NCBI GenBank assembly: GCA_945837185.1
Contig: CAMAMZ010000002.1
Coordinates: 1 to 34,589 of the forward strand
Direction of reading: 5' to 3'
Length of the DNA stretch: 34,589 nucleotides
Source of the DNA: an uncultured Bacteroidales bacterium
GTDB lineage: Bacteria; Bacteroidota; Bacteroidia; Bacteroidales; Bacteroidaceae
The position numbers and the translations under genes are program-made. Below the pieces are notes generated by a model. That model saw only the letters and a program-made list of their open reading frames with translations. It made no database searches and was not told the origin of the DNA. Position 1 is the stretch's first letter, and the number at the start of each line of letters is the position of its first letter. Below are positions 1 through 7,218 of the stretch, in pieces.

Positions 1-13
1 ATATAATACCTTA

Positions 14-604
14 TTAATAGAGTATCATACGATTGGACTTTGCCATTCTGCGCAGATTGAGCACGGCATAACGCATACGACCTAATGCCGTATTGATGCT
101 TACCTGTGTGGCTTCAGCTATTTCCTTAAACGACATTTCCTGATAGTAACGCATGTATACCACTTCACGCTGTGTGGGCGGTAGGAAGTTCACGAGACGT
201 TGCACATCGGTCAATACCTGTTCATAGATGACATGGTTTTCGATGCTACATTCCACCACATTACTTCCTTCAACAGTGGATAGGTCGTTGTCGGTTCCTA
301 CATCTACCCTACCTTCCTTGATACGGTCACGGAAGATATCCATAATTTCATTGTGCGCTATACGCATGAGCCATGCCAAAAACTTTCCAGAAGCCACATA
401 TTTACGTTCGTGCATCTTCACAATGGCCTTCACAAATGTTTCCTGAAAGATATCGTCGGCTATTTCGCGCTCATGAACAACAAACATAATATAAGCATAG
501 AGCTTCGACTGGGTGCGTTCCAACAACAAGTCGAATGCCTTATTACACCCTTCTACATACGCTATTGCCAACTCTTCGTTGGTCATCAATGAGAGTTCTT
601 TCAT
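14..604 (-). CDS. ECF-type RNA polymerase sigma factor (sigma-70 family), 196 aa
   Basis: This protein should direct RNA polymerase to a dedicated promoter set. Region 2 spans about residues 19-95 (helical, with an ADDIFQETF core and a WLMRIAHNEIMD stretch). Region 4 spans about 135-190 (PPTQREVVYMRYYQEMSFKEIAE, then a helix-turn-helix). There is no region 1 or 3, which fits the group IV (ECF) class and its usual length. The ATG at 604 is preceded by a clear Bacteroidota promoter at 675-706. No anti-sigma gene is visible, but the next gene in its direction lies beyond the window edge, so a partner cannot be excluded. The regulon cannot be told from the sequence. Confidence 0.93.
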   Translation of the reverse strand: MKELSLMTNEELAIAYVEGCNKAFDLLLERTQSKLYAYIMFVVHEREIADDIFQETFVKAIVKMHERKYVASGKFLAWLMRIAHNEIMDIFRDRIKEGRVDVGTDNDLSTVEGSNVVECSIENHVIYEQVLTDVQRLVNFLPPTQREVVYMRYYQEMSFKEIAEATQVSINTALGRMRYAVLNLRRMAKSNRMILY

Positions 605-674
605 CTCTATATTGTTTAATTTGTTACGAAGTAGAAATATGCAATAGGCAGGTCAATTTTTTAATTAGTATTTG

Positions 675-706
675 CAAATTTACGTGTTTTTATCTTTCAC
701 ACCAAA
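675..706 (-). promoter_or_regulatory. Promoter of the ECF sigma factor gene
   Basis: Read on the minus strand, a TTTG (-33 element, 706-703) is followed after 20 nt by TAAATTTG (-7 element, 682-675). Both match the Bacteroidota consensus TTTG / TAnnTTTG. Transcription should start near 670, giving a leader of roughly 65 nt before the ATG at 604. Confidence 0.65.
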
Positions 707-868
707 TTTTAAGTAGAAAAAAGTAAGTATTGAACTGTAAGAACCTCTCTATACCCCAATCATTCCCCATGCTTTACAAGCAAATTTCTTCTTTGACGCT
801 TATCAAGAAAACTATCGATAATCATCCTTTTACATCTTTCTGCAAATCGTATATAGTGCCAAAGCATG

Positions 869-876
869 TATCTTTG
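869..876 (+). promoter_or_regulatory. Candidate -7 promoter box for the tiny gene pair
   Basis: TATCTTTG matches TAnnTTTG. No convincing TTTG element lies at the expected distance upstream, so support rests on the -7 box alone. A start near 881 would give a leader of about 45-75 nt, which contains a small hairpin at 892-904 (CCTCC, loop ACG, GGAGG). Confidence 0.4.
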
Positions 877-923
877 CAACTGTTAGCAAGACCTCCACGG
901 GAGGCCCTGCCGACAGTAACAAT

Positions 924-959
924 ATGTCTAACCCTTTAAAAAGAAAGGTAAAAAGATGA
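924..959 (+). CDS. Possible 11-residue leader peptide coupled to the next tiny ORF
   Basis: ATG at 924 opens an 11-codon frame (MSNPLKRKVKR) with five basic residues out of eleven. Its TGA (957-959) overlaps the ATG of the following ORF (956-958) in the ATGA arrangement typical of translational coupling. Such a short frame can arise by chance. The overlap and the upstream -7 box are the only reasons to list it. No function can be assigned. Confidence 0.25.
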   Translation: MSNPLKRKVKR

Positions 960-1072
960 AAAGGATAACACGTAACTTAAAGAACATTGCGCACAAAATG
1001 GGCCAATCATTCATTGAGGCCATGACCATTTATGGCAACTCTTTATTGAAAGGCAGAGGCTACACTTGCTAA
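956..1072 (+). CDS. Small hypothetical protein, 38 aa
   Basis: The frame runs from ATG 956 to TAA 1070-1072 and encodes a basic, probably helical peptide beginning MKRITRNLKNIAHKMGQ and ending GRGYTC. A purine-rich AAAGG (944-948) sits 7 nt before the ATG, which is unusual here because most genes in the window lack such a site. A -7 promoter box lies at 869-876, and an 11-codon frame overlaps its start. The residues alternate hydrophobic and basic, with FIEAMTIYG in the middle, suggesting an amphipathic helix. I do not recognise a family. It converges on the TonB receptor gene, whose stop begins 8 nt later. Its reality needs conservation or ribosome-profiling data. Confidence 0.45.
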   Translation: MKRITRNLKNIAHKMGQSFIEAMTIYGNSLLKGRGYTC

Positions 1073-1079
1073 GCCTTTA

Positions 1080-3416
1080 TCAGATGTACAACTTGCACCC
1101 TACAAACAGGGTGCGAGGTTGTGTTGGACCATAGAAATAGCCCGAATCACGATAGGTGCCCTGGTCAATGTCTTTCTGAAACGCATTGAACATGTTCTGC
1201 ACACCTGCGTTGACTTGCATCTTCAGGTGGTCGCGCAACACAAAGGTATAAGCAGCCTTCATGCCCAGTTCCATGAACTGTGGTGTATGTACCATCTCAT
1301 CTTTTGTAATATAAGAATAAATGTAATCGGATGGTATATCGTCGGAAGGTGCGAAATGCGGTACGTACATACGTCCGGTGTATATGCCTGACAAGGATAC
1401 TTCAAACCGTTTCCATGGTTGGGCCATCAGTGTAAAATATCCATAGGCGTGGGGAGTGCGAGGCATGTTGCGTACAGCCTCCACTTCCTCGTTTTCACTC
1501 CAGGTGGTAGCTTGCTTATACCTGCTTTGCTGCAAGGTGAACCCTATCTGCAACGAGACATCATTGCCATGAGCTATTTTCGCATCGAGATTGACACCAT
1601 ACACATTTGCACCACTTCCGTTTCTACGTTCCTGAATGGTATTTCCTTGATTGTCAACGCCTATATTCTGTAGATAGAATACATGATCCAAGGTAGTATA
1701 AAATAGTTCTGCCAAGAGATTCAACTGGAAATGCCCTACAAAAGTCGTATAATCCATTGAACCACTGAAACTGTTGGAACGTTCAGGCTTTAATCCGTTG
1801 GCAATCTTGATGAGCACACCCTCTCCTCCTACTGCTGTAACATGCAGGTCTTCATCATAGGCTTGCGGTGCACGGAAGCCTGTTGACCAAGTAACTCTAC
1901 CTTGCAGATTCCGTGTTGGCTTCCACAATAAATTGACACGCGGACTGAGGATAGGGTTATCTATAAGGTTATGGTTATCCAGGCGCAATCCCGTCAAAAG
2001 CGTAAACGTACCTATCGACCATTCCGACTGGGCAAATACACTTGCAATGCGCACGTCTTGATTGAGGTCGCGCTGATAGCCAATCATGATGTCGTGCAAG
2101 GAATTGTACTGATATTCCGCTCCCGCAGTCAATGTTGCCGGAGCAAAAAGCAAGCGACGTAATTTTCCTGTATAGGTGACACCGCCCACGAAAGTAAGAT
2201 CCTTGGTTTTGCCATAAGCATCCGGATTCTGCTGCGCCCCATAATAACTATTGCGGTCGACATGCTGCACCGAACTGAAAAGAGATATTTTATGGTTATA
2301 CTCATTCCAATACTGGTCGAAATTGATACCACCACTGTTAATGATATGACGCGTTTGCTCCGTTATATCCGATTGGAAAGGTTCCATATCAAACTTATTT
2401 CCTCCGCGTCGGAACTCATTGGTTGTGTGATATTCCACGCCCAACCTACTCATCAGCGACGGACGATAGTATGCCCGCAAGCCAAAAGTATGACTATTCA
2501 GTTTTCCTATTTCCGAAAAGCCATCATCATCGGCATCATAGGCCTGCCGATTACGATAGGATTCGTAGAGTGCCACCCCATAAACATTGTCTTTAGACAC
2601 CAATGAAGCATTGGCTCCCACATAATCCTCCCAAGCCTTCCCGTCAAGATACGACAAGGTGTTGGTCGCCTGGAAAGAGTTGTTCACCGGGTCTTTGGTA
2701 ATAATATTAATGGTGCCACCCACAGCATTGGCTCCAAAGAGAGCCGAGCCACCACCTCTCACCACCTCTACCCTATCGATCATACTCACAGGAATCTGTT
2801 CCAGGCCATACACGCCAGAGAGTGCGCTCACAACAGGTCGGCTATTGATAAGTATTTGTGAATAAGGGCCTTCCAAACCATTGATACGCACTTGTGGAAA
2901 TCCACAATTCTGGCAATTGTTTTCTACCCGCAGCCCCGACTGATAGCTCAAGGTCTTGGCCAAATCGGTAGAGTTTACCGTTTCAAAAAGCTTAGTACCG
3001 AGCACATTGACCACCACGGGCGCATCTCTTCGGCTTACTTCATTCCGATTGGCCGACACTACCACTTCGGCCGCCTTCATGGACACATCCTCCAATGCAA
3101 AATGCACGTCGGTAGTGTATGCTTCGCTCACCGTAACCTGCTTTTCTTGCATCTCATAACCGAGCAGCTGCACACGCAAGGTATAAGTTCCACTCTTGGT
3201 GAACGTAAAGGAAAACTTTCCCTCATGATTGGATATAGTACCCTGTTTGGTTTCAATAACAAGTATCGTGGCATGCGACAGACTCTCCTCGGTGGTTTTA
3301 TCAATCACATGTCCCGTTATGCGATTGCCATGCTTAACAGGTTCAGTATGCATGGCTCTGGCGTAGACAGCCATGGTCATGATCATTGTCATGAGAAATA
3401 AAAGCTTTCTTTTCAT
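1080..3416 (-). CDS. TonB-dependent outer-membrane receptor, 778 aa
   Basis: This is an active-transport porin of the outer membrane, probably for a metal chelate or cofactor. A signal peptide (1 to about 22) precedes a carboxypeptidase-regulatory-like domain (about 32-110). The plug follows (about 125-240, with RVEVVRGGGSALFGANAVGG) and then a long beta-barrel ending in an aromatic-containing strand. The plug carries a CQNC pair (Cys168 and Cys171) just before GFPQVRINGLEGPYSQILI. I associate this subclass with the CirA/BtuB-like receptors of Bacteroidota rather than with SusC, since it is short and no SusD gene is adjacent. The substrate cannot be assigned. It is transcribed divergently from the nucleotidyltransferase gene. 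Confidence 0.92.
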   Translation of the reverse strand: MKRKLLFLMTMIMTMAVYARAMHTEPVKHGNRITGHVIDKTTEESLSHATILVIETKQGTISNHEGKFSFTFTKSGTYTLRVQLLGYEMQEKQVTVSEAYTTDVHFALEDVSMKAAEVVVSANRNEVSRRDAPVVVNVLGTKLFETVNSTDLAKTLSYQSGLRVENNCQNCGFPQVRINGLEGPYSQILINSRPVVSALSGVYGLEQIPVSMIDRVEVVRGGGSALFGANAVGGTINIITKDPVNNSFQATNTLSYLDGKAWEDYVGANASLVSKDNVYGVALYESYRNRQAYDADDDGFSEIGKLNSHTFGLRAYYRPSLMSRLGVEYHTTNEFRRGGNKFDMEPFQSDITEQTRHIINSGGINFDQYWNEYNHKISLFSSVQHVDRNSYYGAQQNPDAYGKTKDLTFVGGVTYTGKLRRLLFAPATLTAGAEYQYNSLHDIMIGYQRDLNQDVRIASVFAQSEWSIGTFTLLTGLRLDNHNLIDNPILSPRVNLLWKPTRNLQGRVTWSTGFRAPQAYDEDLHVTAVGGEGVLIKIANGLKPERSNSFSGSMDYTTFVGHFQLNLLAELFYTTLDHVFYLQNIGVDNQGNTIQERRNGSGANVYGVNLDAKIAHGNDVSLQIGFTLQQSRYKQATTWSENEEVEAVRNMPRTPHAYGYFTLMAQPWKRFEVSLSGIYTGRMYVPHFAPSDDIPSDYIYSYITKDEMVHTPQFMELGMKAAYTFVLRDHLKMQVNAGVQNMFNAFQKDIDQGTYRDSGYFYGPTQPRTLFVGCKLYI

Positions 3417-3467
3417 GTTTTGTGAATATTAACAGTTGATAATTAAAGACACTATTAAACGTGGCTG

Positions 3468-3475
3468 CAAAGTTA
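3468..3475 (-). promoter_or_regulatory. -7 promoter box of the TonB receptor gene
   Basis: Read on the minus strand the sequence is TAACTTTG, a perfect TAnnTTTG. I find no clear -33 TTTG at 19-21 nt. The predicted leader is about 45 nt. The rest of the 258-nt divergent gap (3417-3674) is AT-rich and holds the opposite promoter and a short direct repeat. Confidence 0.5.
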
Positions 3476-3639
3476 AAGAAAAACTACCGTAAATACATGT
3501 TGGTCTTTATACCCAAAAATTGGTATTTCCTTACACATTTCCCTATGCTACAAATCATTATTCAGGATAGAACGCGCACGCACGAAGACAGAAAATAAAA
3601 AAACATAAGAGCCTCATAAGAAAAAACACATCATTTTAT

Positions 3640-3670
3640 TTTGTTCTCCACCCGATTTCATGTAACTTTG
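3640..3670 (+). promoter_or_regulatory. Promoter of the nucleotidyltransferase gene; predicts a leaderless mRNA
   Basis: TTTG (3640-3643), a 19-nt spacer and TAACTTTG (3663-3670) match the Bacteroidota promoter at both elements. The ATG at 3675 begins only 4 nt after the -7 box, so transcription should start at or within a base or two of the start codon. Confidence 0.65.
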
Positions 3671-3674
3671 CAAC

Positions 3675-4427
3675 ATGAAGCAAGCAATGATCTTTGCAGC
3701 AGGACTGGGTACACGTCTCAAACCTATCACCGAACATATTCCCAAAGCCTTGGTAGAAGTTGGTGGTAAGCCTTTGTTGGAACATGTATTGCTACGCATG
3801 CGTGATGCCGGATTTGAACATATTGTCATCAACCTGCATCACAAAGCTGACCAGATTGTGGATTTCCTACACGCAAAAGGAAACTTTGGCTTAGACATCC
3901 AACTGAGTGACGAGCGGGCACAACTCCTCGACACAGGTGGAGGTATACGCCATGCCATTCCTTTGTTTGACAGCAACCTACCCATATTGATACACAACGT
4001 GGATATATTGAGTAACGTTGATTTAAGCAATTTCTATGAGCAAGGCACACAGCATGATGCTACGCTTTTAGTGAGTCAACGGAAGACACAACGCTACCTG
4101 CTGTTCAACCACGACAACCGCCTTGAAGGCTGGACAAATATCGCTACCGGTGAGGTAAAGACACCTTATCGGCAACTGAGCGTTGCAGACAGCGCCCATT
4201 ACGCCTTTGCAGGAATCCATCTGATATCGCCTTCTCTCCTGCCTTTGCTCCGCAACGAACAGAGAACAGCATTTGGCATCATCGACTTTTATCTTGCCCA
4301 ATGTGCCCACTTTGATATCAGCGCCCATATAGAGCAAGGCCTCAAGTTGCTGGATGTAGGTAAGCCCGAAACATTGCCACAGGCTCAGGCCTTTTTACAA
4401 GCCATGCAGGAGCCTGCTGACGAATAG
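3675..4427 (+). CDS. Sugar-phosphate nucleotidyltransferase (MurU / mannose-1-phosphate guanylyltransferase-like), 250 aa
   Basis: The protein should transfer a nucleotide from an NTP to a sugar-1-phosphate in the cytoplasm. It starts with the signature AMIFAAGLGTRLKPIT, followed by PKALVEVGGKPLLEH, and has a metal-binding HNVDIL (about 110-115). Length and motifs fit the short MurU-type enzymes, which make UDP-MurNAc in peptidoglycan recycling, but GDP-mannose or dTDP-glucose synthesis is possible. MurU usually sits beside a sugar kinase (AmgK-like); none is in this window. It lies 32 nt upstream of guaA and may be co-transcribed with it. ATG 3675 is preferred because starting at Met5 would remove the first beta strand of the nucleotide-binding fold. 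Confidence 0.82.
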   Translation: MKQAMIFAAGLGTRLKPITEHIPKALVEVGGKPLLEHVLLRMRDAGFEHIVINLHHKADQIVDFLHAKGNFGLDIQLSDERAQLLDTGGGIRHAIPLFDSNLPILIHNVDILSNVDLSNFYEQGTQHDATLLVSQRKTQRYLLFNHDNRLEGWTNIATGEVKTPYRQLSVADSAHYAFAGIHLISPSLLPLLRNEQRTAFGIIDFYLAQCAHFDISAHIEQGLKLLDVGKPETLPQAQAFLQAMQEPADE

Positions 4428-4459
4428 CCATCATATTAGAACATTATAAACTTAATAAC

Positions 4460-6070
4460 ATGCAACAGAAGATTATCATACTCGATTTCGGTTCGCAAAC
4501 CACACAGCTCATAGGACGCCGTGTTCGCGAACTCGACACCTTCTGCGAAATTCTTCCGTATAACAAGTTTCCCAAAGACGACCCTTCTGTCATCGGTGTG
4601 ATTCTGAGCGGATCTCCTTATTCTGTACACGACCCGGAAGCATTCCGTGTTGACCTGAGTCAGTTTGTAGGGAAGGTTCCTGTATTGGGAATTTGCTATG
4701 GCGCGCAGTTCATATCCCACACTTTAGGAGGAAAGGTTGAAAAGGCTGACTCACGTGAATATGGCCGTGCTCATTTGGAAACGGTTGACATGCAGAATCC
4801 TCTCTTCCATGGCTTTGAACCTCACTCGCAGGTATGGATGAGTCACGGTGATACCATTACGGCTATCCCTGCCGATTGCGAGGTAATAGCCTCTACTGCT
4901 GATGTGAAATACGCTGCTTATGCCAGCACGAAGCATCCGATTTGGGCAGTACAATTCCATCCTGAAGTGTTCCACACCATTCAAGGCAGCCTGCTGCTCA
5001 AGAACTTTGTCGTTGACATTTGCGGTTCCACCCAAAGTTGGAGCGCAGCCTCGTTCGTTGATACCACAGTAGCTGAACTGAAGCAGCAATTAGGTGACGA
5101 CAAGGTAATCTTAGGACTGTCTGGTGGTGTTGACTCCTCTGTGGCCGCAGTATTGCTGCACAGGGCTATCGGCAACAGACTGACCTGTATTTTTGTTGAC
5201 CATGGCATGCTCCGCAAGAATGAGTTCCGCGATGTGATGCACGACTATGAGTGCTTAGGACTCAATGTTATTGGCGTTGACGCAAGTGCCAAGTTCTTCG
5301 CTGATTTGGCAGGCGTAACCGATCCGGAACAAAAACGTAAGATTATTGGTAGAGACTTTGTTGAAGTATTCAACGCTGAAGCCAAGAAGATAGAAGGCGC
5401 CAAATGGCTGGCACAAGGAACCATCTATCCCGACAGAATCGAGAGCCTCAACATTACAGGAAAAGTAATCAAGAGTCATCACAATGTGGGCGGCCTTCCT
5501 AAAGAAATGCATCTCTCGCTCTGCGAGCCCCTTAAATGGCTGTTTAAGGATGAAGTGCGAAGAGTGGGCCGACAGTTAGGGATGCCGGAACATCTTATAA
5601 CCCGCCATCCTTTCCCCGGCCCCGGATTGGCAGTACGTATTCTTGGCGACATTACACCCGAGAAGGTACAGATACTACAAGATGCTGATGATATCTACAT
5701 CCGCGGTTTGCGCAACTACAAGGTATGCTTGTCGGGCGAAGAGGCTCGCAGGGTATTGGCTGCCGGCATTCCTGCCACTATGACAGATGGAGAGATAGAA
5801 GTGTCGCTCTACGACCAAGTATGGCAAGCAGGCACGGTATTGCTCTCTACTGTTCGCAGCGTTGGCGTGATGGGTGATGAACGTACTTACGAGCATCCCG
5901 TGGCACTGCGTGCCGTTACTTCAACCGATGCCATGACAGCCGACTGGGCTCATCTTCCCTATGACTTCCTGGCAAAAGTAAGCAATGAGATTATTAATAA
6001 GGTGAAGGGAGTGAATCGTGTATGCTACGACATTTCCTCAAAACCCCCATCGACAATTGAGTGGGAGTGA
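4460..6070 (+). CDS. guaA: GMP synthase, glutamine-hydrolysing
   Basis: GuaA converts XMP to GMP using ATP and the ammonia released from glutamine, the last step of guanine nucleotide synthesis. The N-terminal class I amidotransferase domain has the triad Cys79 (GICYGAQ), His167 and Glu169 (FHPEV). The ATP pyrophosphatase domain follows, with its P-loop SGGVDSS at 221-227. The C-terminal dimerisation domain ends in KPPSTIEWE, the usual GuaA terminus. At 536 aa it is slightly longer than the E. coli enzyme. It starts at ATG 4460 without a Shine-Dalgarno site, 32 nt after the nucleotidyltransferase gene, with no -7 box of its own, so the two are probably one transcript. Confidence 0.97.
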   Translation: MQQKIIILDFGSQTTQLIGRRVRELDTFCEILPYNKFPKDDPSVIGVILSGSPYSVHDPEAFRVDLSQFVGKVPVLGICYGAQFISHTLGGKVEKADSREYGRAHLETVDMQNPLFHGFEPHSQVWMSHGDTITAIPADCEVIASTADVKYAAYASTKHPIWAVQFHPEVFHTIQGSLLLKNFVVDICGSTQSWSAASFVDTTVAELKQQLGDDKVILGLSGGVDSSVAAVLLHRAIGNRLTCIFVDHGMLRKNEFRDVMHDYECLGLNVIGVDASAKFFADLAGVTDPEQKRKIIGRDFVEVFNAEAKKIEGAKWLAQGTIYPDRIESLNITGKVIKSHHNVGGLPKEMHLSLCEPLKWLFKDEVRRVGRQLGMPEHLITRHPFPGPGLAVRILGDITPEKVQILQDADDIYIRGLRNYKVCLSGEEARRVLAAGIPATMTDGEIEVSLYDQVWQAGTVLLSTVRSVGVMGDERTYEHPVALRAVTSTDAMTADWAHLPYDFLAKVSNEIINKVKGVNRVCYDISSKPPSTIEWE

Positions 6071-6155
6071 TTATCGTGACTGTAGCACTTCTACTTGCAA
6101 TGTAATGTAAAAAGAAGAAGCGTTAAACAGCTATCTCCCAAACATTCGTATAGTC

Positions 6156-6199
6156 AAGCCACCATTTGAACTCTTGGCAAAGGGCGCAAGTGGTGGCTT
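6156..6199 (+). terminator. Strong hairpin between guaA and queD (terminator or attenuator)
   Basis: AAGCCACCATTTG (6156-6168) pairs with CAAGTGGTGGCTT (6187-6199) over 13 bp with one T-G wobble. The apex can pair further, CTCTT (6171-6175) with AAGGG (6180-6184), closing on a GGCA loop. Only TTTCC follows, so the U-tract is poor. It is the natural candidate for the guaA terminator. However, no clear -7 box lies between it and queD, so it might instead act as an attenuator within one transcript. It does not match the preQ1-I consensus as I know it. Confidence 0.5.
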
Positions 6200-6235
6200 T
6201 CCATTCCGAATTTCATTGAACACAGGCAAACTATT

Positions 6236-6586
6236 ATGTATTACATATCAAAAACAATGGAGGTTTCGGCCTGCCATCAACTGCATCTCCCGTATCCAAG
6301 CAAATGCTCCAAGATTCATGGACACAATTGGATCATTACCGTTTACTGCAAATCGGAAGAGCTTAATCAAGAAGGAATGGTATGCGACTTCAAGCATATC
6401 AAAGACCTGATTCACGGTTACCTCGACCATGGGAATTTGAACGAACTGCTGGATTGCAATCCTACAGCAGAGAATATTGCCAAATGGATTGTGGACAGAG
6501 TGCCCAATTGCTATAAGGCTATGGTACAGGAATCAGAAGGAAACATTGCTCTTTATGTCAAGGATGAAAAAGACGGAGGGTTGTGA
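6236..6586 (+). CDS. queD: 6-carboxy-5,6,7,8-tetrahydropterin synthase
   Basis: QueD converts 7,8-dihydroneopterin triphosphate to 6-carboxytetrahydropterin, the second step towards preQ0 and queuosine. The 116-aa protein has the zinc ligands His14, His28 and His30 (in CHQL and IHGHNW), the catalytic Cys24, the Asp64-His65 pair in YLDHGNLNE and the PTAENIA motif at 76-82. All expected active-site residues are present. ATG 6236 gives the usual MYYISKTM start. No Shine-Dalgarno or clear promoter precedes it. Its stop overlaps or abuts the queE start, so the two are probably translated together. FolE, which makes its substrate, and QueC/QueF are not in the window. Confidence 0.95.
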   Translation: MYYISKTMEVSACHQLHLPYPSKCSKIHGHNWIITVYCKSEELNQEGMVCDFKHIKDLIHGYLDHGNLNELLDCNPTAENIAKWIVDRVPNCYKAMVQESEGNIALYVKDEKDGGL

Positions 6587-7167
6587 CCGTGAAGATTAAC
6601 GAGATATTCTACTCGATACAAGGTGAGGGGTTTCATACTGGAACTCCTGCCGTTTTCGTTCGTTTCAGTGGTTGTAACCTAAAATGTCCGTTCTGCGACA
6701 CCAACCACCAAGATGGCGAGGAATACTCCATTGATGAAATAATTGACAAGATTCAGTCATACGCCTGCAAATTTATCGTTATCACGGGTGGTGAACCTTC
6801 CTTGCAACTGACGGAAGCGTTCGTTGACAAACTCCACCAGCTGGGGTATTACATTGCTGTAGAAACCAACGGAACAAAGGATCTGCCCAAGGTTGACTGG
6901 ATTACCTGCTCTCCCAAAGGTGATTGGGTGAAGCAGGGAAGTGAGGTTGTCAAAAGGCATTATAACGAAGTGAAGGTGGTGAACGATGGCAGCAATGATG
7001 TGAACCAATGGCTGTCGATTTCGGCCGACCACTATTTCCTGCAACCCTGCGACACAGGCAACAAGGAGAAAAACCTTGCTATTATCCATGACACAATTGC
7101 CAAGTGTCTTGCCAACCCCTTATGGAGGATTTCTTTGCAGACACATAAAATACTAAACGTTAGATAA
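6583..7167 (+). CDS. queE: 7-carboxy-7-deazaguanine synthase (radical SAM)
   Basis: QueE rearranges 6-carboxytetrahydropterin into 7-carboxy-7-deazaguanine, the reaction after QueD. The radical-SAM cluster motif is CNLKCPFC (Cys31, Cys35, Cys38), and FYSIQGEG at 9-16 and ITGGEPSLQ are typical of QueE. The 194-aa length is normal. Two GTG starts are possible. GTG 6583 overlaps the queD TGA (6584-6586) as GTGA. GTG 6589, two codons later, is better spaced from GGAGG at 6575-6579. Either way the start depends on an in-gene ribosome site, which supports coupling to queD. It converges on tilS, with 51 nt between the stops. Confidence 0.94.
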   Translation: MTVKINEIFYSIQGEGFHTGTPAVFVRFSGCNLKCPFCDTNHQDGEEYSIDEIIDKIQSYACKFIVITGGEPSLQLTEAFVDKLHQLGYYIAVETNGTKDLPKVDWITCSPKGDWVKQGSEVVKRHYNEVKVVNDGSNDVNQWLSISADHYFLQPCDTGNKEKNLAIIHDTIAKCLANPLWRISLQTHKILNVR

Positions 7168-7218
7168 GGATTGCTGCCACAACAGCATGAAAAAGGCACT
7201 CTAAAGTTTCTTTAAAAG

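Noticed and set aside
730..939. 69-codon plus-strand frame in the sigma factor-receptor gap
   Set aside because: It spans the -7 box and the small hairpin, has no ribosome site, and its composition looks non-coding.
1095..1114. 7-bp hairpin GCACCCT / AGGGTGC near the 3' end of the receptor gene
   Set aside because: It lies within codons, has no U-tract on either strand, and could easily be fortuitous. It might stop the tiny plus-strand gene, but support is too thin.
6071..6235. preQ1 riboswitch ahead of queD
   Set aside because: I looked for the compact preQ1-I pattern with its A-rich tail and did not find it. The strong hairpin there has a different layout.
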